This document shows positions 46,844 through 56,150 of a DNA stretch of 64,000 bases, in pieces. The DNA comes from Fen-549 sp964636655 (GTDB lineage: Bacteria; Actinomycetota; Thermoleophilia; Gaiellales; Gaiellaceae), in NCBI GenBank assembly GCA_964636655.1, contig CAZWTK010000004.1, positions 18,416-82,415 on the forward strand, in the 5' to 3' direction. The notes beneath the pieces were generated by a model. The model was not told the DNA's origin. It was given only the letters and a program-made list of their open reading frames with translations, and ran no database searches. Made by a program: the position numbers and the translations under genes. Each line of letters starts with the position of its first letter. Positions within the stretch are counted from its first letter, which is position 1.

Positions 46844-47956
46844 ATGGCGAAGAGCAGGTTGCAGCAGTTGACGGAGCTGGGTCAGAGCGTCTGGATCGAC
46901 TCGCTCTCGCGCGAGATGCTTGAGACGGGTGAGCTCGAGCGGTTGATTCGCGAAGACTCTGTGAGCGGAGTAACTAGCAACCCGACCATCTTCCAGAAGG
47001 CGCTCGCCGAGGGCGACTGGTACGACAGCGAGTTGTACGAGTTGGCCTCGCTCGGCGACAACTCTGAGATCTTCTTCCGGCTGGCCGAGAACGATGTCAG
47101 GCAGGCCTGCGATCTCTTGCGTGCGGTGCACGAGAAAACGGCCGGCCTCGACGGCTACGTCTCGATCGAGGTCGACCCAACGCTTGCATACGACAGCGAG
47201 CGCACCCACGAGCAGACGCTCCGCCTCCATAGCGACATCGACCGTCCCAACCTGCTCGTGAAGATCCCGGCCACCCGCCCGGGGTTGCCGGCGATCGAAG
47301 ACGCGATCGCCGCCGGCCACTCGGTCAACATCACGCTCATCTTCTCGCTTCAGCGCTACGCCGAGGTCGTGGACGCCTACCTGCGCGGACTCGAGCGTCG
47401 CGTCGCCGCCGCCGGCGACGTCAGCCCGATCAACTCGGTGGCCAGCTTCTTCGTCTCGCGCGTCGACAGCGAAGCCGACAGACGCCTCGACGAGATCGGT
47501 ACTCCCGCAGCGCTGGCCCTGCGCGGAAAACTCGCCGTGGCGAACGCGAAGCTGGCCTACCACCACTACCAGGACGTCTTTTCCAGCGAGCGCTGGCAGT
47601 ACCTGGCCTCGAAGGGCGCCCGTGCTCAGCGCTGCCTCTGGGCCTCGACCTCAACCAAGAACCCGGCCTACTCCGACACTCTCTACGTGTCGGAGCTGAT
47701 CGGCCCCGACACCGTGAACACGATGCCGATCGAGACCGTTCGCGCCTTCCAGGAGCACGGCCCTGTCGCACAGACGCTGGCGAAGGGTGTCGACGAGGCA
47801 AGACTCCTGCTCGAGCAGATCGAGGCGGTGGGCGTTTCCTACGCCGATGTGGTGGACACACTCGAAGCTGAGGGAGTGCAGAAGTTCGCGGACTCCTTCG
47901 CCGAGCTGCTGGATGGGATCGATGAGAAGCTAGAGAAGCTGGAGGTAAGTCGGTGA
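46844..47956 (+). CDS. tal: Transaldolase
   Basis: This 370-residue enzyme transfers three-carbon units between sugar phosphates. It begins MAKSRLQQLTELGQSVWIDS, has SGVTSNPTIFQKA near 42-54, and the Schiff-base Lys in LLVKIPATRPGLPAIE near 138-153, followed by NITLIFSLQRY near 162-172. The length matches the actinobacterial long-type transaldolase. Its stop overlaps the pgi start (GTGA). In some bacteria these two genes are fused, which fits this tight coupling. Confidence 0.95.
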   Translation: MAKSRLQQLTELGQSVWIDSLSREMLETGELERLIREDSVSGVTSNPTIFQKALAEGDWYDSELYELASLGDNSEIFFRLAENDVRQACDLLRAVHEKTAGLDGYVSIEVDPTLAYDSERTHEQTLRLHSDIDRPNLLVKIPATRPGLPAIEDAIAAGHSVNITLIFSLQRYAEVVDAYLRGLERRVAAAGDVSPINSVASFFVSRVDSEADRRLDEIGTPAALALRGKLAVANAKLAYHHYQDVFSSERWQYLASKGARAQRCLWASTSTKNPAYSDTLYVSELIGPDTVNTMPIETVRAFQEHGPVAQTLAKGVDEARLLLEQIEAVGVSYADVVDTLEAEGVQKFADSFAELLDGIDEKLEKLEVSR

Positions 47957-49323
47957 GAGCATTTACGGCGAACGAGCTGGTCGAGAAGATCTGGGCGCGC
48001 GACGCCTCCCTGTGGACATCAAGCGGCGAGGAGAAATGGCTTGGCTGGCTGGATGCGCCGACGCGATCGCTTGCTCAGGTCGGCGAGATACTGACCTTCG
48101 AGGCAACGCCAGAAGGGATCGCAAACGTCTTGCTGCTGGGAATGGGCGGCTCGAGCCTGGCACCCGAGGTGATGCGTCGCGCCTTCGGATCGACGACCTT
48201 CCACGTGCTCGACTCGACTCACCCGTCGGCCGTGCGCCGCCTGGCGTCCGAGCTGGATCCCTCCTCGACCTTCGTCCTCGTCTCCTCGAAATCGGGCTCG
48301 ACTATCGAGACGCGCTCTCATCTCGACTACTTCTGGGACTGGGCAGACCGACGAGACGGTCACTTCGCCGCCGTCACCGACCCGGGAAGCGAGTTGGAAA
48401 AACTAGCTCGTGAGCGGGGATTTCTCAAAGTGCCTGCAGGCGAGCCGACCATCGGCGGACGTTTCTCCGCACTATCGCCCTTCGGTATCGTCCCGGCCGC
48501 GCTGATGGGTATCGATATCGAGCGGTTGCTTCTGCGCGCCGCCGAGATGGCCGAGGCCTGCCGCGGAATCGACGGAAATCCGGGTCTGGAGCTCGGCCTG
48601 GAGCTCGGAGAGGGTTGGCGCGAGGGGCACGACAAGGTTTGCATTCCCGAGCACGAAAGCGGCTTCGCGCTCTGGGCCGAGCAACTGATCGCGGAATCGA
48701 CCGGCAAACAGGGCAAGGGGCTGGTTCCGGCGCCCGGCGAGCACCCCGGCGACACCGATCGTCAGGCCGTCGAGCTCAGGCTCGAGAATCCGTACGAGCT
48801 CGGGCAGGAGATGTTCCGCTGGGAGTTTGCGATCGCCGTCGCCGGCGCGTTGCTCGAGATCAATCCCTTCGATCAGCCGAACGTTCAGGAGGCGAAGGAC
48901 AGAACAAGCGCCATCCTCGCCTCGAGCGCCGAGCCCGATCTCGCGCCCAGAGGAAGCCTCAACGAGCTGCTCACAGCAGCGCACAGCGACGATTACATCG
49001 CCGTCCTCGCCTTCGTTGACCCGACGCCCGAGAACGACGCCAAGCTCGCCGCTCTGGCCAAGCGGATGGGTGAGACGACCGGTTGCGTCGTCACTCGTGG
49101 TTTCGGCCCCCGCTACCTGCATTCGACCGGCCAGCTGCACAAGGGCGGGAAGGCCAACGGTCTGTTCGTGCAGGTCGTGGACGATCTGGGCGAGGAGCTG
49201 GCGATTCCGGGACGCGACTTCGGTTTCCGGCGCCTGATCGGAGCCCAGGCCGCCGGCGACTTCGCGGCCCTCGAGGAGCATGGAAGGCCCGTCATCCGCA
49301 TCGGATTGGAGGAGGAGCTATGA
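47953..49323 (+). CDS. pgi: Glucose-6-phosphate isomerase (short form)
   Basis: This 456-residue enzyme interconverts glucose- and fructose-6-phosphate. It has the sugar-phosphate motif LLLGMGGSSLAPEV near 56-69, SKSGSTIETRSHLDYF near 113-128, and C-terminal HSTGQLHKGGKANGLF near 390-405. It is shorter than the 540-residue E. coli type and resembles the isomerase half of natural tal-pgi fusions. It starts at GTG 47953 inside the tal stop and overlaps gnd by four bases. Confidence 0.92.
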   Translation: MRAFTANELVEKIWARDASLWTSSGEEKWLGWLDAPTRSLAQVGEILTFEATPEGIANVLLLGMGGSSLAPEVMRRAFGSTTFHVLDSTHPSAVRRLASELDPSSTFVLVSSKSGSTIETRSHLDYFWDWADRRDGHFAAVTDPGSELEKLARERGFLKVPAGEPTIGGRFSALSPFGIVPAALMGIDIERLLLRAAEMAEACRGIDGNPGLELGLELGEGWREGHDKVCIPEHESGFALWAEQLIAESTGKQGKGLVPAPGEHPGDTDRQAVELRLENPYELGQEMFRWEFAIAVAGALLEINPFDQPNVQEAKDRTSAILASSAEPDLAPRGSLNELLTAAHSDDYIAVLAFVDPTPENDAKLAALAKRMGETTGCVVTRGFGPRYLHSTGQLHKGGKANGLFVQVVDDLGEELAIPGRDFGFRRLIGAQAAGDFAALEEHGRPVIRIGLEEEL

Positions 49324-50198
49324 AGCTGGGCATGGTCGGAATGGGCCGCATGGGCGGCAACATGGCCGAGCGCCTGCGCCGCGCCGGTCACGAGGTCGAG
49401 ACCTACGCGCGCACCAACAAGGAGCGCACGGCGACCTCGCTGATGGATCTGGCAGAGAAGCTGGAGCAACCACGAGTCGTCTGGTTGATGATCCCCGCCG
49501 GCGAGGTGACCGAGCGCGCCTTCACAGAGCTGCTCGAGCTGCTCGAGGACGACGACATCATCGTCGACGGCGGCAACTCGCACTTCACCGACTCCAAGCG
49601 GCGGGCCGAGGTGGCCGAGAAGAAGGGCATCCACTTCGTCGACGCCGGAGTCTCGGGCGGAGTCTGGGGACTCGAAAACGGTTACTGCGTGATGGTCGGC
49701 GGCAAGCCCGAGATTGTCTCGCGGGTCGAGCCGATCTTCATCGATCTGGCACCCAAGGACGGCTATGCGCATGTTGGCGCGAACGGGGCTGGGCACTTCA
49801 CCAAGATGGTCCATAACGGGATCGAGTACGGAATGATGCAGGCGATCGCCGAAGGCTTCGAGATCATGCAAGCCTCGGAGTTCGACATCGACCTGCACAG
49901 CGTGGCCGGCATCTGGCGCTACGGATCAGTCGTGCGCAGCTGGCTGATCGAGCTGCTCGAACTTGCGCTGGCGGACGACCCCGAGCTGGCGAAGATCGCG
50001 GGCTACGTCGAGGACTCCGGCGAAGGTCGCTGGTCGCTGCTGGCTGCGCTCGATGAGAACGTGCCCGCGCCGATCATCGCCAACTCGCTCTTCGCCCGCT
50101 TCGCCTCACGCCAGGACGAGTCCTTCGCAGCAAAGGTAAACGCGGCGCTCAGAAACCAGTTCGGCGGGCACGCGGTCAAGTCCGCAAACGGGAAGTAA
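49320..50198 (+). CDS. gnd: 6-phosphogluconate dehydrogenase, decarboxylating (short GntZ-like form)
   Basis: This 292-residue enzyme oxidises 6-phosphogluconate to ribulose-5-phosphate. It starts MKLGMVGMGRMGGNMAERL (dinucleotide fold), has DGGNSHFTDSKRR near 81-93, the SGGVWGLENGYCVMVGG motif near 112-128 and the catalytic Lys in FTKMVHNGIEYGMMQ near 160-174. The length near 300 marks the short form, which often uses NAD, instead of the 470-residue Gnd. The start ATG 49320 overlaps the pgi stop and has GGAGGAGG upstream. Confidence 0.93.
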   Translation: MKLGMVGMGRMGGNMAERLRRAGHEVETYARTNKERTATSLMDLAEKLEQPRVVWLMIPAGEVTERAFTELLELLEDDDIIVDGGNSHFTDSKRRAEVAEKKGIHFVDAGVSGGVWGLENGYCVMVGGKPEIVSRVEPIFIDLAPKDGYAHVGANGAGHFTKMVHNGIEYGMMQAIAEGFEIMQASEFDIDLHSVAGIWRYGSVVRSWLIELLELALADDPELAKIAGYVEDSGEGRWSLLAALDENVPAPIIANSLFARFASRQDESFAAKVNAALRNQFGGHAVKSANGK

Positions 50199-50221
50199 GT
50201 TCGGAAAGGAAGTTTGCCGTA

Positions 50222-51739
50222 ATGAGTACCAGGACCAGGGCCGAGTTCGAGGCGCCGGTGGCCGCCGGGTCGGGTAGCGAGCGCCCACCTGACCCCTGCG
50301 CGCTCGTGATCTTCGGCGCCTCCGGCGACCTAACGCATCGCAAGCTGATCCCGGCTCTCTACTCGCTCGAGTACCGCGGCCTCCTGCCCGAGAACTTCGC
50401 GGTGGTCGGCGTCGCCCGAACCGAAAACTCGACCGAGGCCTGGCGAGAGAAGATGCGCGATGCGGTCAGCGAGTTCGGACGCGACGAGATGCGCGAGGAT
50501 GTCTGGGACCGGCTGGCCGCGGGGATGCACTACGTCACCACCGACTTCGCGTCGGAAGGCGGCGAGAGCCATGTTCTGGAGTTGCTGGATCGGCTCGACA
50601 AGGAGCGCGGTACCCAGGGGAACCGCGTCTACTACCTGGCCGTCCCACCCTCTGCGATTCGCACTGTCGTGGACAAGATCGGAGAGAGGCCCCGGCCCAA
50701 GGGCTGGGTGCGCCTGATCGTCGAGAAGCCGTTCGGGCACGACCTCGCCAGTGCCAAGGCGATGAACGAGGACATCGTCACGCACTTCGCCGAGAACGAG
50801 ATCTTCCGCATCGATCACTACCTCGGCAAGGAGACGGTCCAGAACGTGCTCGCGTTCCGCTTCGCCAACGGCATCTTCGAGCCGATCTGGAACCGGCGTT
50901 ACGTCGACAACGTGCAGATCACGGTCGCCGAGACGATCGGGATCGAGGATCGGGCCGGTTTCTATGAGAGTGCCGGCGCGATCCGGGATGTCGTCCAGAA
51001 CCACCTGCTGCAGCTGCTTGCGATCACCGCAATGGAGCCTCCGGCCGATTTCGAGGCCGACGCCGTCAGAAACGAGAAGGTCAAGATCGTGCGTGCGCTC
51101 GCTCCGCCGGACCCTGCCTACGTCATACGAGGACAGTACGAAAGCGGCGAGATCAACGGAAAGCAGGTGGTCGGTTATCGCGAGGAGCCCGGGGTGGCGA
51201 CCGAGTCCGACACCGAGACCTACGTCGCGCTCAGGGTCTTTATCGACAACTGGCGCTGGGCCGGCACGCCGTTCTATCTACGCACCGGCAAGCGTCTCGC
51301 CGCCCGGTCGACGACGATAGTGGCCCTCTTCCGGCCCGCGCCTCATCCGCCCTTCCTCGAAATCGCCGGCGAGGGACTGCGCCCGAACGTGCTCATCATC
51401 CACATCCAGCCCGACGAGGGCATCTCGATTCGAATCGGCGCCAAGGTACCGGGCCAGGGCATGACGATCCAGCCCGTCCGTCTCGACTTCGAGTACGACC
51501 GGGCTTTCCACGTTCAGCTGCCCGAGGCCTACGAGAAGCTGATCCTCGATGCCATGCTCGGCGACGCGACCCTGTTCACGCGCATCGACGAGGTCGAGGC
51601 ACAGTGGGGATTCGCCGACTCCGTCGTGGCCCAGTGGCAAAACGCGAAGCCCGATTTTCCAAACTACGCCGCCGGCAGCAAGGGGCCCAAGAGCGCCGAC
51701 GCCATGCTGACCCGCGACAGCCGCGTTTGGTGCCAGTAG
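50222..51739 (+). CDS. zwf: Glucose-6-phosphate 1-dehydrogenase
   Basis: This 505-residue enzyme oxidises glucose-6-phosphate and makes NADPH. It has the nucleotide motif VIFGASGDLTHRKLIPALY near 28-46 and the active-site RIDHYLGKETVQNVL near 197-211 with catalytic His and Lys. It is the last gene of the operon, 23 bases after gnd. No opcA partner gene or 6-phosphogluconolactonase gene lies nearby, though actinobacteria usually keep these next to zwf. Confidence 0.95.
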   Translation: MSTRTRAEFEAPVAAGSGSERPPDPCALVIFGASGDLTHRKLIPALYSLEYRGLLPENFAVVGVARTENSTEAWREKMRDAVSEFGRDEMREDVWDRLAAGMHYVTTDFASEGGESHVLELLDRLDKERGTQGNRVYYLAVPPSAIRTVVDKIGERPRPKGWVRLIVEKPFGHDLASAKAMNEDIVTHFAENEIFRIDHYLGKETVQNVLAFRFANGIFEPIWNRRYVDNVQITVAETIGIEDRAGFYESAGAIRDVVQNHLLQLLAITAMEPPADFEADAVRNEKVKIVRALAPPDPAYVIRGQYESGEINGKQVVGYREEPGVATESDTETYVALRVFIDNWRWAGTPFYLRTGKRLAARSTTIVALFRPAPHPPFLEIAGEGLRPNVLIIHIQPDEGISIRIGAKVPGQGMTIQPVRLDFEYDRAFHVQLPEAYEKLILDAMLGDATLFTRIDEVEAQWGFADSVVAQWQNAKPDFPNYAAGSKGPKSADAMLTRDSRVWCQ

Positions 51740-52080
51740 GGTCCGGAGAAAGTCTGGCGACTCTCTTCGGGTGGGTGTAAAGCGCCGAGCGCGCCTTCGG
51801 CGCTTGCTCGGCTTCTGCTCCTACGAGCGTGGCGAGAGTAGGCGATTTGCTTTGTGGGGTTGAATCGTCTGGAAGAGAGCGTTTGTGAGCCGTAGCCGCA
51901 GATGGCGGCTGCGGCGGCACGCGGGCCTCTTTGCGGAGTAGGCGCTCGAAGCCCGCGGTGATTGCTAGACGGATGTCCCGGCGACGCTCCAGGTGGATTC
52001 AGGCCGTCACCCCGAGCTCCCACGTCAGATCGTCGACCGACTGCCTGTGACGAGCTTTGTCGCGGCGGCGTATAAACGAC
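51740..52080. other. Intergenic region after zwf
   Basis: No gene is supported in these 341 bases. They hold a REP-like hairpin (described separately), a smaller perfect hairpin (GCCGCAG 51895-51901 with CTGCGGC 51909-51915), and near the right end a TATAAA box at 52071-52076 that probably serves the sigma-factor gene. One of the hairpins likely ends the zwf transcript. Confidence 0.5.
51784..51823. repeat. REP-like hairpin, copy 2
   Basis: Outer arms GCCGAGC/GCTCGGC and inner arms GCGCC/GGCGC with a TTC loop are followed by TTCTGCTCCTA. The inner stem and the tail match the element at 39901-39943, while the outer arms differ but keep complementarity. Such compensated change suggests the fold itself is selected or templated. 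Confidence 0.6.
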
Positions 52081-52599
52081 GTGACCGTGGCAGCACTCGA
52101 GAAAAGGCCGGACTTCGCGCAGGCCGCGCGCGATCACCTGGCCTCGGTGCACGCCTACGTCGCCTACCTGGTCGGAAACCGCTCGGTCGCCGAGGATCTG
52201 ACCGCGACCGCCTTCGAGAAGGCACTTCGCAACTGGACTCGCTTCGATCCCCGCAGGGCGAGCGCGAGGACCTGGCTGTGCGCGATTGCACGCGGCGTCG
52301 CCCTCGACCACTTCCGTGCCGAGGACAGGCGCCGCCGCCGCGAGGACGCCTATGCGCTCAGGCAGGAGTTCGAGATCGCCGAGCCGGGGTTCGGCGACGG
52401 GCTCTCGCCCGAGCTGGAGTCGGCGCTGGCATCGCTATCTGCCGGCGAGCGCGAGGTGATCGCGCTGCGCGTCCTGCTGGAGTGGGACGCCGAGACGGTC
52501 GCGCGCTTCCTCGGTATCAGTCGCAGCGCCTGCTCGATGAGGTTGAGCCGGGCGCTAGAGAAGCTTTCGGAAAGGGTGGCCAGCGATGTCGAGGCCTGA
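52081..52599 (+). CDS. ECF-type RNA polymerase sigma factor
   Basis: With the GTG start at 52081 the protein has 172 residues. Region 2 (about 15-85) has VAEDLTATAFEKALRNW and ARTWLCAIARGVALDHFR. Region 4 (about 115-165) has LSAGEREVIALRVLLEW and a helix-turn-helix AETVARFLGISRSACSMRL. There is no C-terminal extra domain. A TATAAA box at 52071-52076 lies so close that the message would be leaderless; a TTG at 52057 is the upstream alternative. The next gene overlaps by 14 bases and probably encodes its membrane regulator. Confidence 0.9.
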   Translation: MTVAALEKRPDFAQAARDHLASVHAYVAYLVGNRSVAEDLTATAFEKALRNWTRFDPRRASARTWLCAIARGVALDHFRAEDRRRRREDAYALRQEFEIAEPGFGDGLSPELESALASLSAGEREVIALRVLLEWDAETVARFLGISRSACSMRLSRALEKLSERVASDVEA

Positions 52600-53773
52600 G
52601 AACGAAAACCCGAAGGAACGTCACGAGAAGACCGCGCGCGAGCTGCGCAAGCACCGCCCGCGCCCCTCCGAGGCGCTCATCTCCCAGGTCGAGCGCCTGG
52701 GCGAGCGCAGCAGCGAACGACGATCACGCCCAACTCGAATCCAGTTCAGCAGACGTAAGCTAGTGTTCGCGCTGGCCGCCGCGCTCTCGATCGCCGTCGC
52801 CGGCGGCATCGTCGCCGGTGAGCTGAGCCAGCCGTCCAAAATGGACAACGCGACAGCTTTACGCCAGGGTCTACTCGCGACTGTTACGCAGGAGAAGCTG
52901 CAACCCGTGCGGAAAGCCGCCGCGACCGGCGCGAATGTAGATCAGTTCATCGAGGCGGTGCCACAGAGGAAAGCGGTGCAGTCGCCGGCCTCGAAGGACC
53001 TCGCTGTTACGGCAGAGAGCAAAACGTGGGGCGGTTGGCCCAGTACGACAGAATCCGGCGCAGGATCGGTCGCCTCGATCACCACCGGCAATCGCCTCGC
53101 CGAGCTGCGCGCCGTCCTGACGCTCAAGGTCACAAACAACGACCAGCTCTCGCGCAAGACGGCCCGGGCGATGAAGATAGCTCGCTCGCTCAGCGGCTAC
53201 GTCGTCTCGACGCGGACGAACGTGCCCAGTCGCGGCGTCGCCACCTCGTACCTGGTGCTCAAGGTTCCCGCCGCGCGCTCGCAGGAGGCGCTGATCCGCA
53301 TCTCCGAGCTGGGCAAGATACTCATCCAGCAGGTTTCTCTGGAAGACGTAAAGGCCACTGTGACCGCGCAGAGCAAGACTATTCAGGAGCTCCGGCGCGA
53401 GATCGCGTCGCTGGAACAGACGTTGAGCCAGCAGACGCTCACCTCCCAGGCCCGCTCGCAGCTGCAGGTCAAGCTCGCCCGCGATCGCGCCCGGCTGAGC
53501 GCGCTCAAGAACCAGCGTACGAAGGACATCCTGCGCGGTCGCCTGGCGACGATCACTCTGACGCTCACGACCGGCAACTTGCCCGAGCTGCCCGCCGAAC
53601 CGAGCCGCATTCACAAGGCGATCGACCGGGCCTGGAACGGGCTCTCCTCGGAGATCTCCTGGGCCGCCACGGGGCTCATCGTCGCCTCGCCCTTCATCTT
53701 GCTGGCTGCGCTTCTGGCGCTGGCGATTCGCGCCCGCAGGCGCAGCGAAGAGCGCCGGCTACTGGAGAAGTAG
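52586..53773 (+). CDS. Membrane protein with DUF4349-like domain (possible anti-sigma factor)
   Basis: This 395-residue protein has a basic cytoplasmic N terminus (1-55), one membrane helix (about 57-80), and a long extracytoplasmic part. That part has a beta-rich segment (about 168-245) and a coiled coil (about 260-310; IQELRREIASLEQTL) in the arrangement of DUF4349, then a second membrane helix near 355-382 and a basic tail. The 14-base overlap with the sigma gene suggests that its cytoplasmic N terminus holds the sigma factor. No typical zinc-binding anti-sigma motif is seen. Confidence 0.75.
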   Translation: MSRPENENPKERHEKTARELRKHRPRPSEALISQVERLGERSSERRSRPTRIQFSRRKLVFALAAALSIAVAGGIVAGELSQPSKMDNATALRQGLLATVTQEKLQPVRKAAATGANVDQFIEAVPQRKAVQSPASKDLAVTAESKTWGGWPSTTESGAGSVASITTGNRLAELRAVLTLKVTNNDQLSRKTARAMKIARSLSGYVVSTRTNVPSRGVATSYLVLKVPAARSQEALIRISELGKILIQQVSLEDVKATVTAQSKTIQELRREIASLEQTLSQQTLTSQARSQLQVKLARDRARLSALKNQRTKDILRGRLATITLTLTTGNLPELPAEPSRIHKAIDRAWNGLSSEISWAATGLIVASPFILLAALLALAIRARRRSEERRLLEK

Positions 53774-53793
53774 CGCCCGGACGCCGAGGCCGT

Positions 53794-55413
53794 CTACCTC
53801 GAGATGCGGAACTTGGGCTTGACGATCTTGAGCTTACGCACGCTCGACCAGGCCATCCCCTGCGCACCGCTAGGCATGCTCGAGTCGATGCCGCGCACTC
53901 TGTAGTACCAGGTGCCGGGCGCCAGCGACAGGAGAGTCGATGTCGCCGCCGTTGTGGTGCTTCCGGCTTTCCGGAACGGATAACGTTTGTGACTCCACTG
54001 CGCCTCGTACGTGTCCGCCCCAACTGCCGGCGACCAGGTCACGAGGGGCGTGCTCCCGTAGACGCGAGGAGAGCGGCTCATCGCAACGCTCTTCATCTTT
54101 CCGGCGAGCGAGAGGCTGGTCACGTAAGCCTTCTTCTTCGCGGTGGGAACCGCCTGGCTGATCCGACCGAAGCGCGCCACACGACCAGCGGAGCAGGCAT
54201 CCTGAGCGGCCTGCGCGTCCTGGTATTCGAACGCGTCGCTCATCAAGTGGTTTATATGCCACGTCACGGGAACAGCTGTCCAGTAATAAGCGCCGCTCGG
54301 CCACTCACGATCCCAGAGATCCAGCCTGGTGCTTGTCTCGGACTCGCTCGTCTCAACCTCGGAACGCGCATAGTCGTAAGCTAAGCCTTGGCTCCCGTCA
54401 AGCAAAATCGTCGAACGAGCTTTAGCGATCTCTTCCTCGGACTGCGGGAGAGCCAAGGGCGCACCGAGCCGAGGCACCCAGGCGGGACTACCCACTATCG
54501 ACCCTGTGAGAACGGGCTCAACACAGTCGTTGTCCGAAAAGACGTAGACGCGGTATAGCTCGGAAGGAACTCCTCCCGAGACAGTTCCGCTCCAGCTGAA
54601 TCCCGGCATGATCTTGTGCGCGACGGGGTGAGGCACCGTTCCGATGACGTCGGACACGGTGCCACCCAGCGTGATCGCGGAGGTGCGGCTCGGAGGCGTA
54701 GCGTGGGTTGTAAACAGCGGAGACCAGGGTCCATAGGTAGTCGTTGGTTGCCCGTTCGTTCGTGTTCCATAGGCCAGGCGCACAGCCCGAACACGCCAGA
54801 AGGCGCTCCCGACCCAGCTCGTGGTCTGGTGGAAGGTGAACCAGTCGCGCATGTCGGCGACGTTGGAAGACACGAAGTACGTCTTCACCCAAGAGTTGAG
54901 AACCGAGCCCGTGCCCGATTCCCAAACTTCGTAGGCGCTCGCGCCGTCGATCGGCGTCCAGCGCAGCAGCCCGTTCGGCGCCGACAGTTTCGCTGGGACA
55001 TCTGTCCACCGAACATTGAAGCCGTATCTGGGGCTCCAGCGTGTCGTTCTTTTCTGCTTGTGAGCTCTCACCCTCGCGAATAGCGAATAGGGGTGCCCGG
55101 TCGTCCAGGGAAGCGCTATCGGCACCGCTGTATACGGTGTCTTTAACCCCTCCGCGCTCCAGACGATGCTGTTTTCGCGAAAAGTGGTTGAGTTCGAAAG
55201 CTGGACGTCGTAGCTCGTGGCTTGCGACACGGGCTTCCAGCCTAGCGAGGGTGTGCGCGAGAAGTTCCGCTTGGTCGGCTCGTCGTAGCGGAGCAAAAAG
55301 GCCTTGAGCCCGGTCGGCGCTTTCGAGCGAGTCGCGGACTGCCGCGCGGGTGCCGACGCAGGAAGTGCGAGAGCAAGCGCGAGCGCGATCAGGACTGTCG
55401 TGCGACCGAACAT
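53794..55413 (-). CDS. Secreted protein with fibronectin-III-like repeats
   Basis: This 539-residue protein has a signal peptide (TTVLIALALALALPASAPA, about 5-23). At least three FnIII-like units follow, marked by a Trp after a proline-rich turn and a Y-x-V/A strand: LGWKPVSQATSYDVQLS near 57-73, LRWTPIDGASAYEVW near 150-164 and VTWSPAVGADTYEAQWS near 462-478, with WYYRVRGID near the end. No catalytic motif is seen. It is probably an exported binding or surface protein. It stands alone between the sigma pair and a response regulator. Confidence 0.72.
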   Translation of the reverse strand: MFGRTTVLIALALALALPASAPARQSATRSKAPTGLKAFLLRYDEPTKRNFSRTPSLGWKPVSQATSYDVQLSNSTTFRENSIVWSAEGLKTPYTAVPIALPWTTGHPYSLFARVRAHKQKRTTRWSPRYGFNVRWTDVPAKLSAPNGLLRWTPIDGASAYEVWESGTGSVLNSWVKTYFVSSNVADMRDWFTFHQTTSWVGSAFWRVRAVRLAYGTRTNGQPTTTYGPWSPLFTTHATPPSRTSAITLGGTVSDVIGTVPHPVAHKIMPGFSWSGTVSGGVPSELYRVYVFSDNDCVEPVLTGSIVGSPAWVPRLGAPLALPQSEEEIAKARSTILLDGSQGLAYDYARSEVETSESETSTRLDLWDREWPSGAYYWTAVPVTWHINHLMSDAFEYQDAQAAQDACSAGRVARFGRISQAVPTAKKKAYVTSLSLAGKMKSVAMSRSPRVYGSTPLVTWSPAVGADTYEAQWSHKRYPFRKAGSTTTAATSTLLSLAPGTWYYRVRGIDSSMPSGAQGMAWSSVRKLKIVKPKFRISR

Positions 55414-55601
55414 GACGAGATACGTTTCGGCACTTCGGGGTGGTCGGCCGTCCCTCGAATGGGGGATACGCCGCAGCGCCCCGCAGGCTCGCGCTTCAAT
55501 TGACGACCTACCTACCGGGATCTGATTCCGCCAAGCCCGTAACGGTCGAAATCAGAGCAGAACGCTGCCAGACAGTGGAGCGTCTGATCAAGCTCGAGCG
55601 C

Positions 55602-56150
55602 TCAGACGATGTCGCCGGACTCGAGTGTCTCCCGGATCCGATCCAGGAGCTCGAACGGGTCGAACGGCTTGGTGACGTAGTCGATCGCGCCGGCTGCGAA
55701 ACCCCGCAAGACATCGATCTGCTCCGGGTGCGAGTCGAGCAAGATAACCGGCGTGTTTTCGGTCGCCGAATTGCGCCGGATCTGAGTCGTAACGCGATAG
55801 CCGTCCAACTTCGGCATGTGCACGTCGAGCACGACCAGATCGGGTCGTTCGATCAGCGCCAGGCGCAGCGCCTGCTCGCCGTCGCTCGCTCTGAGTAGCT
55901 CGAACTCCTCGCCAAGAGTGAGACTGAGCATCGACAGCACGCTCTCATCGGCGTCGCCGATCAAGACCGTCGCCGTGTCCTTTTCGGGGACGAGCCTCAG
56001 CGGGGTATGACCGCTCGAGACCTCCCGCCTGGCCAGCATCACGCCGCCGCGAGCGCCGCCCTCGATCAACCGCAGTGCCGCTCGCTCCGAGCCGGATGCG
56101 CTCACGCGAGCGTTCGTCGAGGTATGCACCACAGGTGTTTCTTTCCGCAT
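55602..56150 (-). CDS. Receiver-domain response regulator without output domain
   Basis: This 182-residue protein has an unstructured N-terminal region (1-60) and a receiver domain (about 62-180). The acidic pair is in VLIGDADESV, the phospho-acceptor Asp in DLVVLDVHMPKLDG, and the Lys in YVTKPFDPFEL. No DNA-binding or enzyme domain follows, so it probably works by protein contact, like CheY. The start is uncertain: ATG 56150 lacks good ribosome-binding spacing, and GTG codons just downstream (PVVHTS) are alternatives. No kinase gene is adjacent. Confidence 0.85.
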   Translation of the reverse strand: MRKETPVVHTSTNARVSASGSERAALRLIEGGARGGVMLARREVSSGHTPLRLVPEKDTATVLIGDADESVLSMLSLTLGEEFELLRASDGEQALRLALIERPDLVVLDVHMPKLDGYRVTTQIRRNSATENTPVILLDSHPEQIDVLRGFAAGAIDYVTKPFDPFELLDRIRETLESGDIV

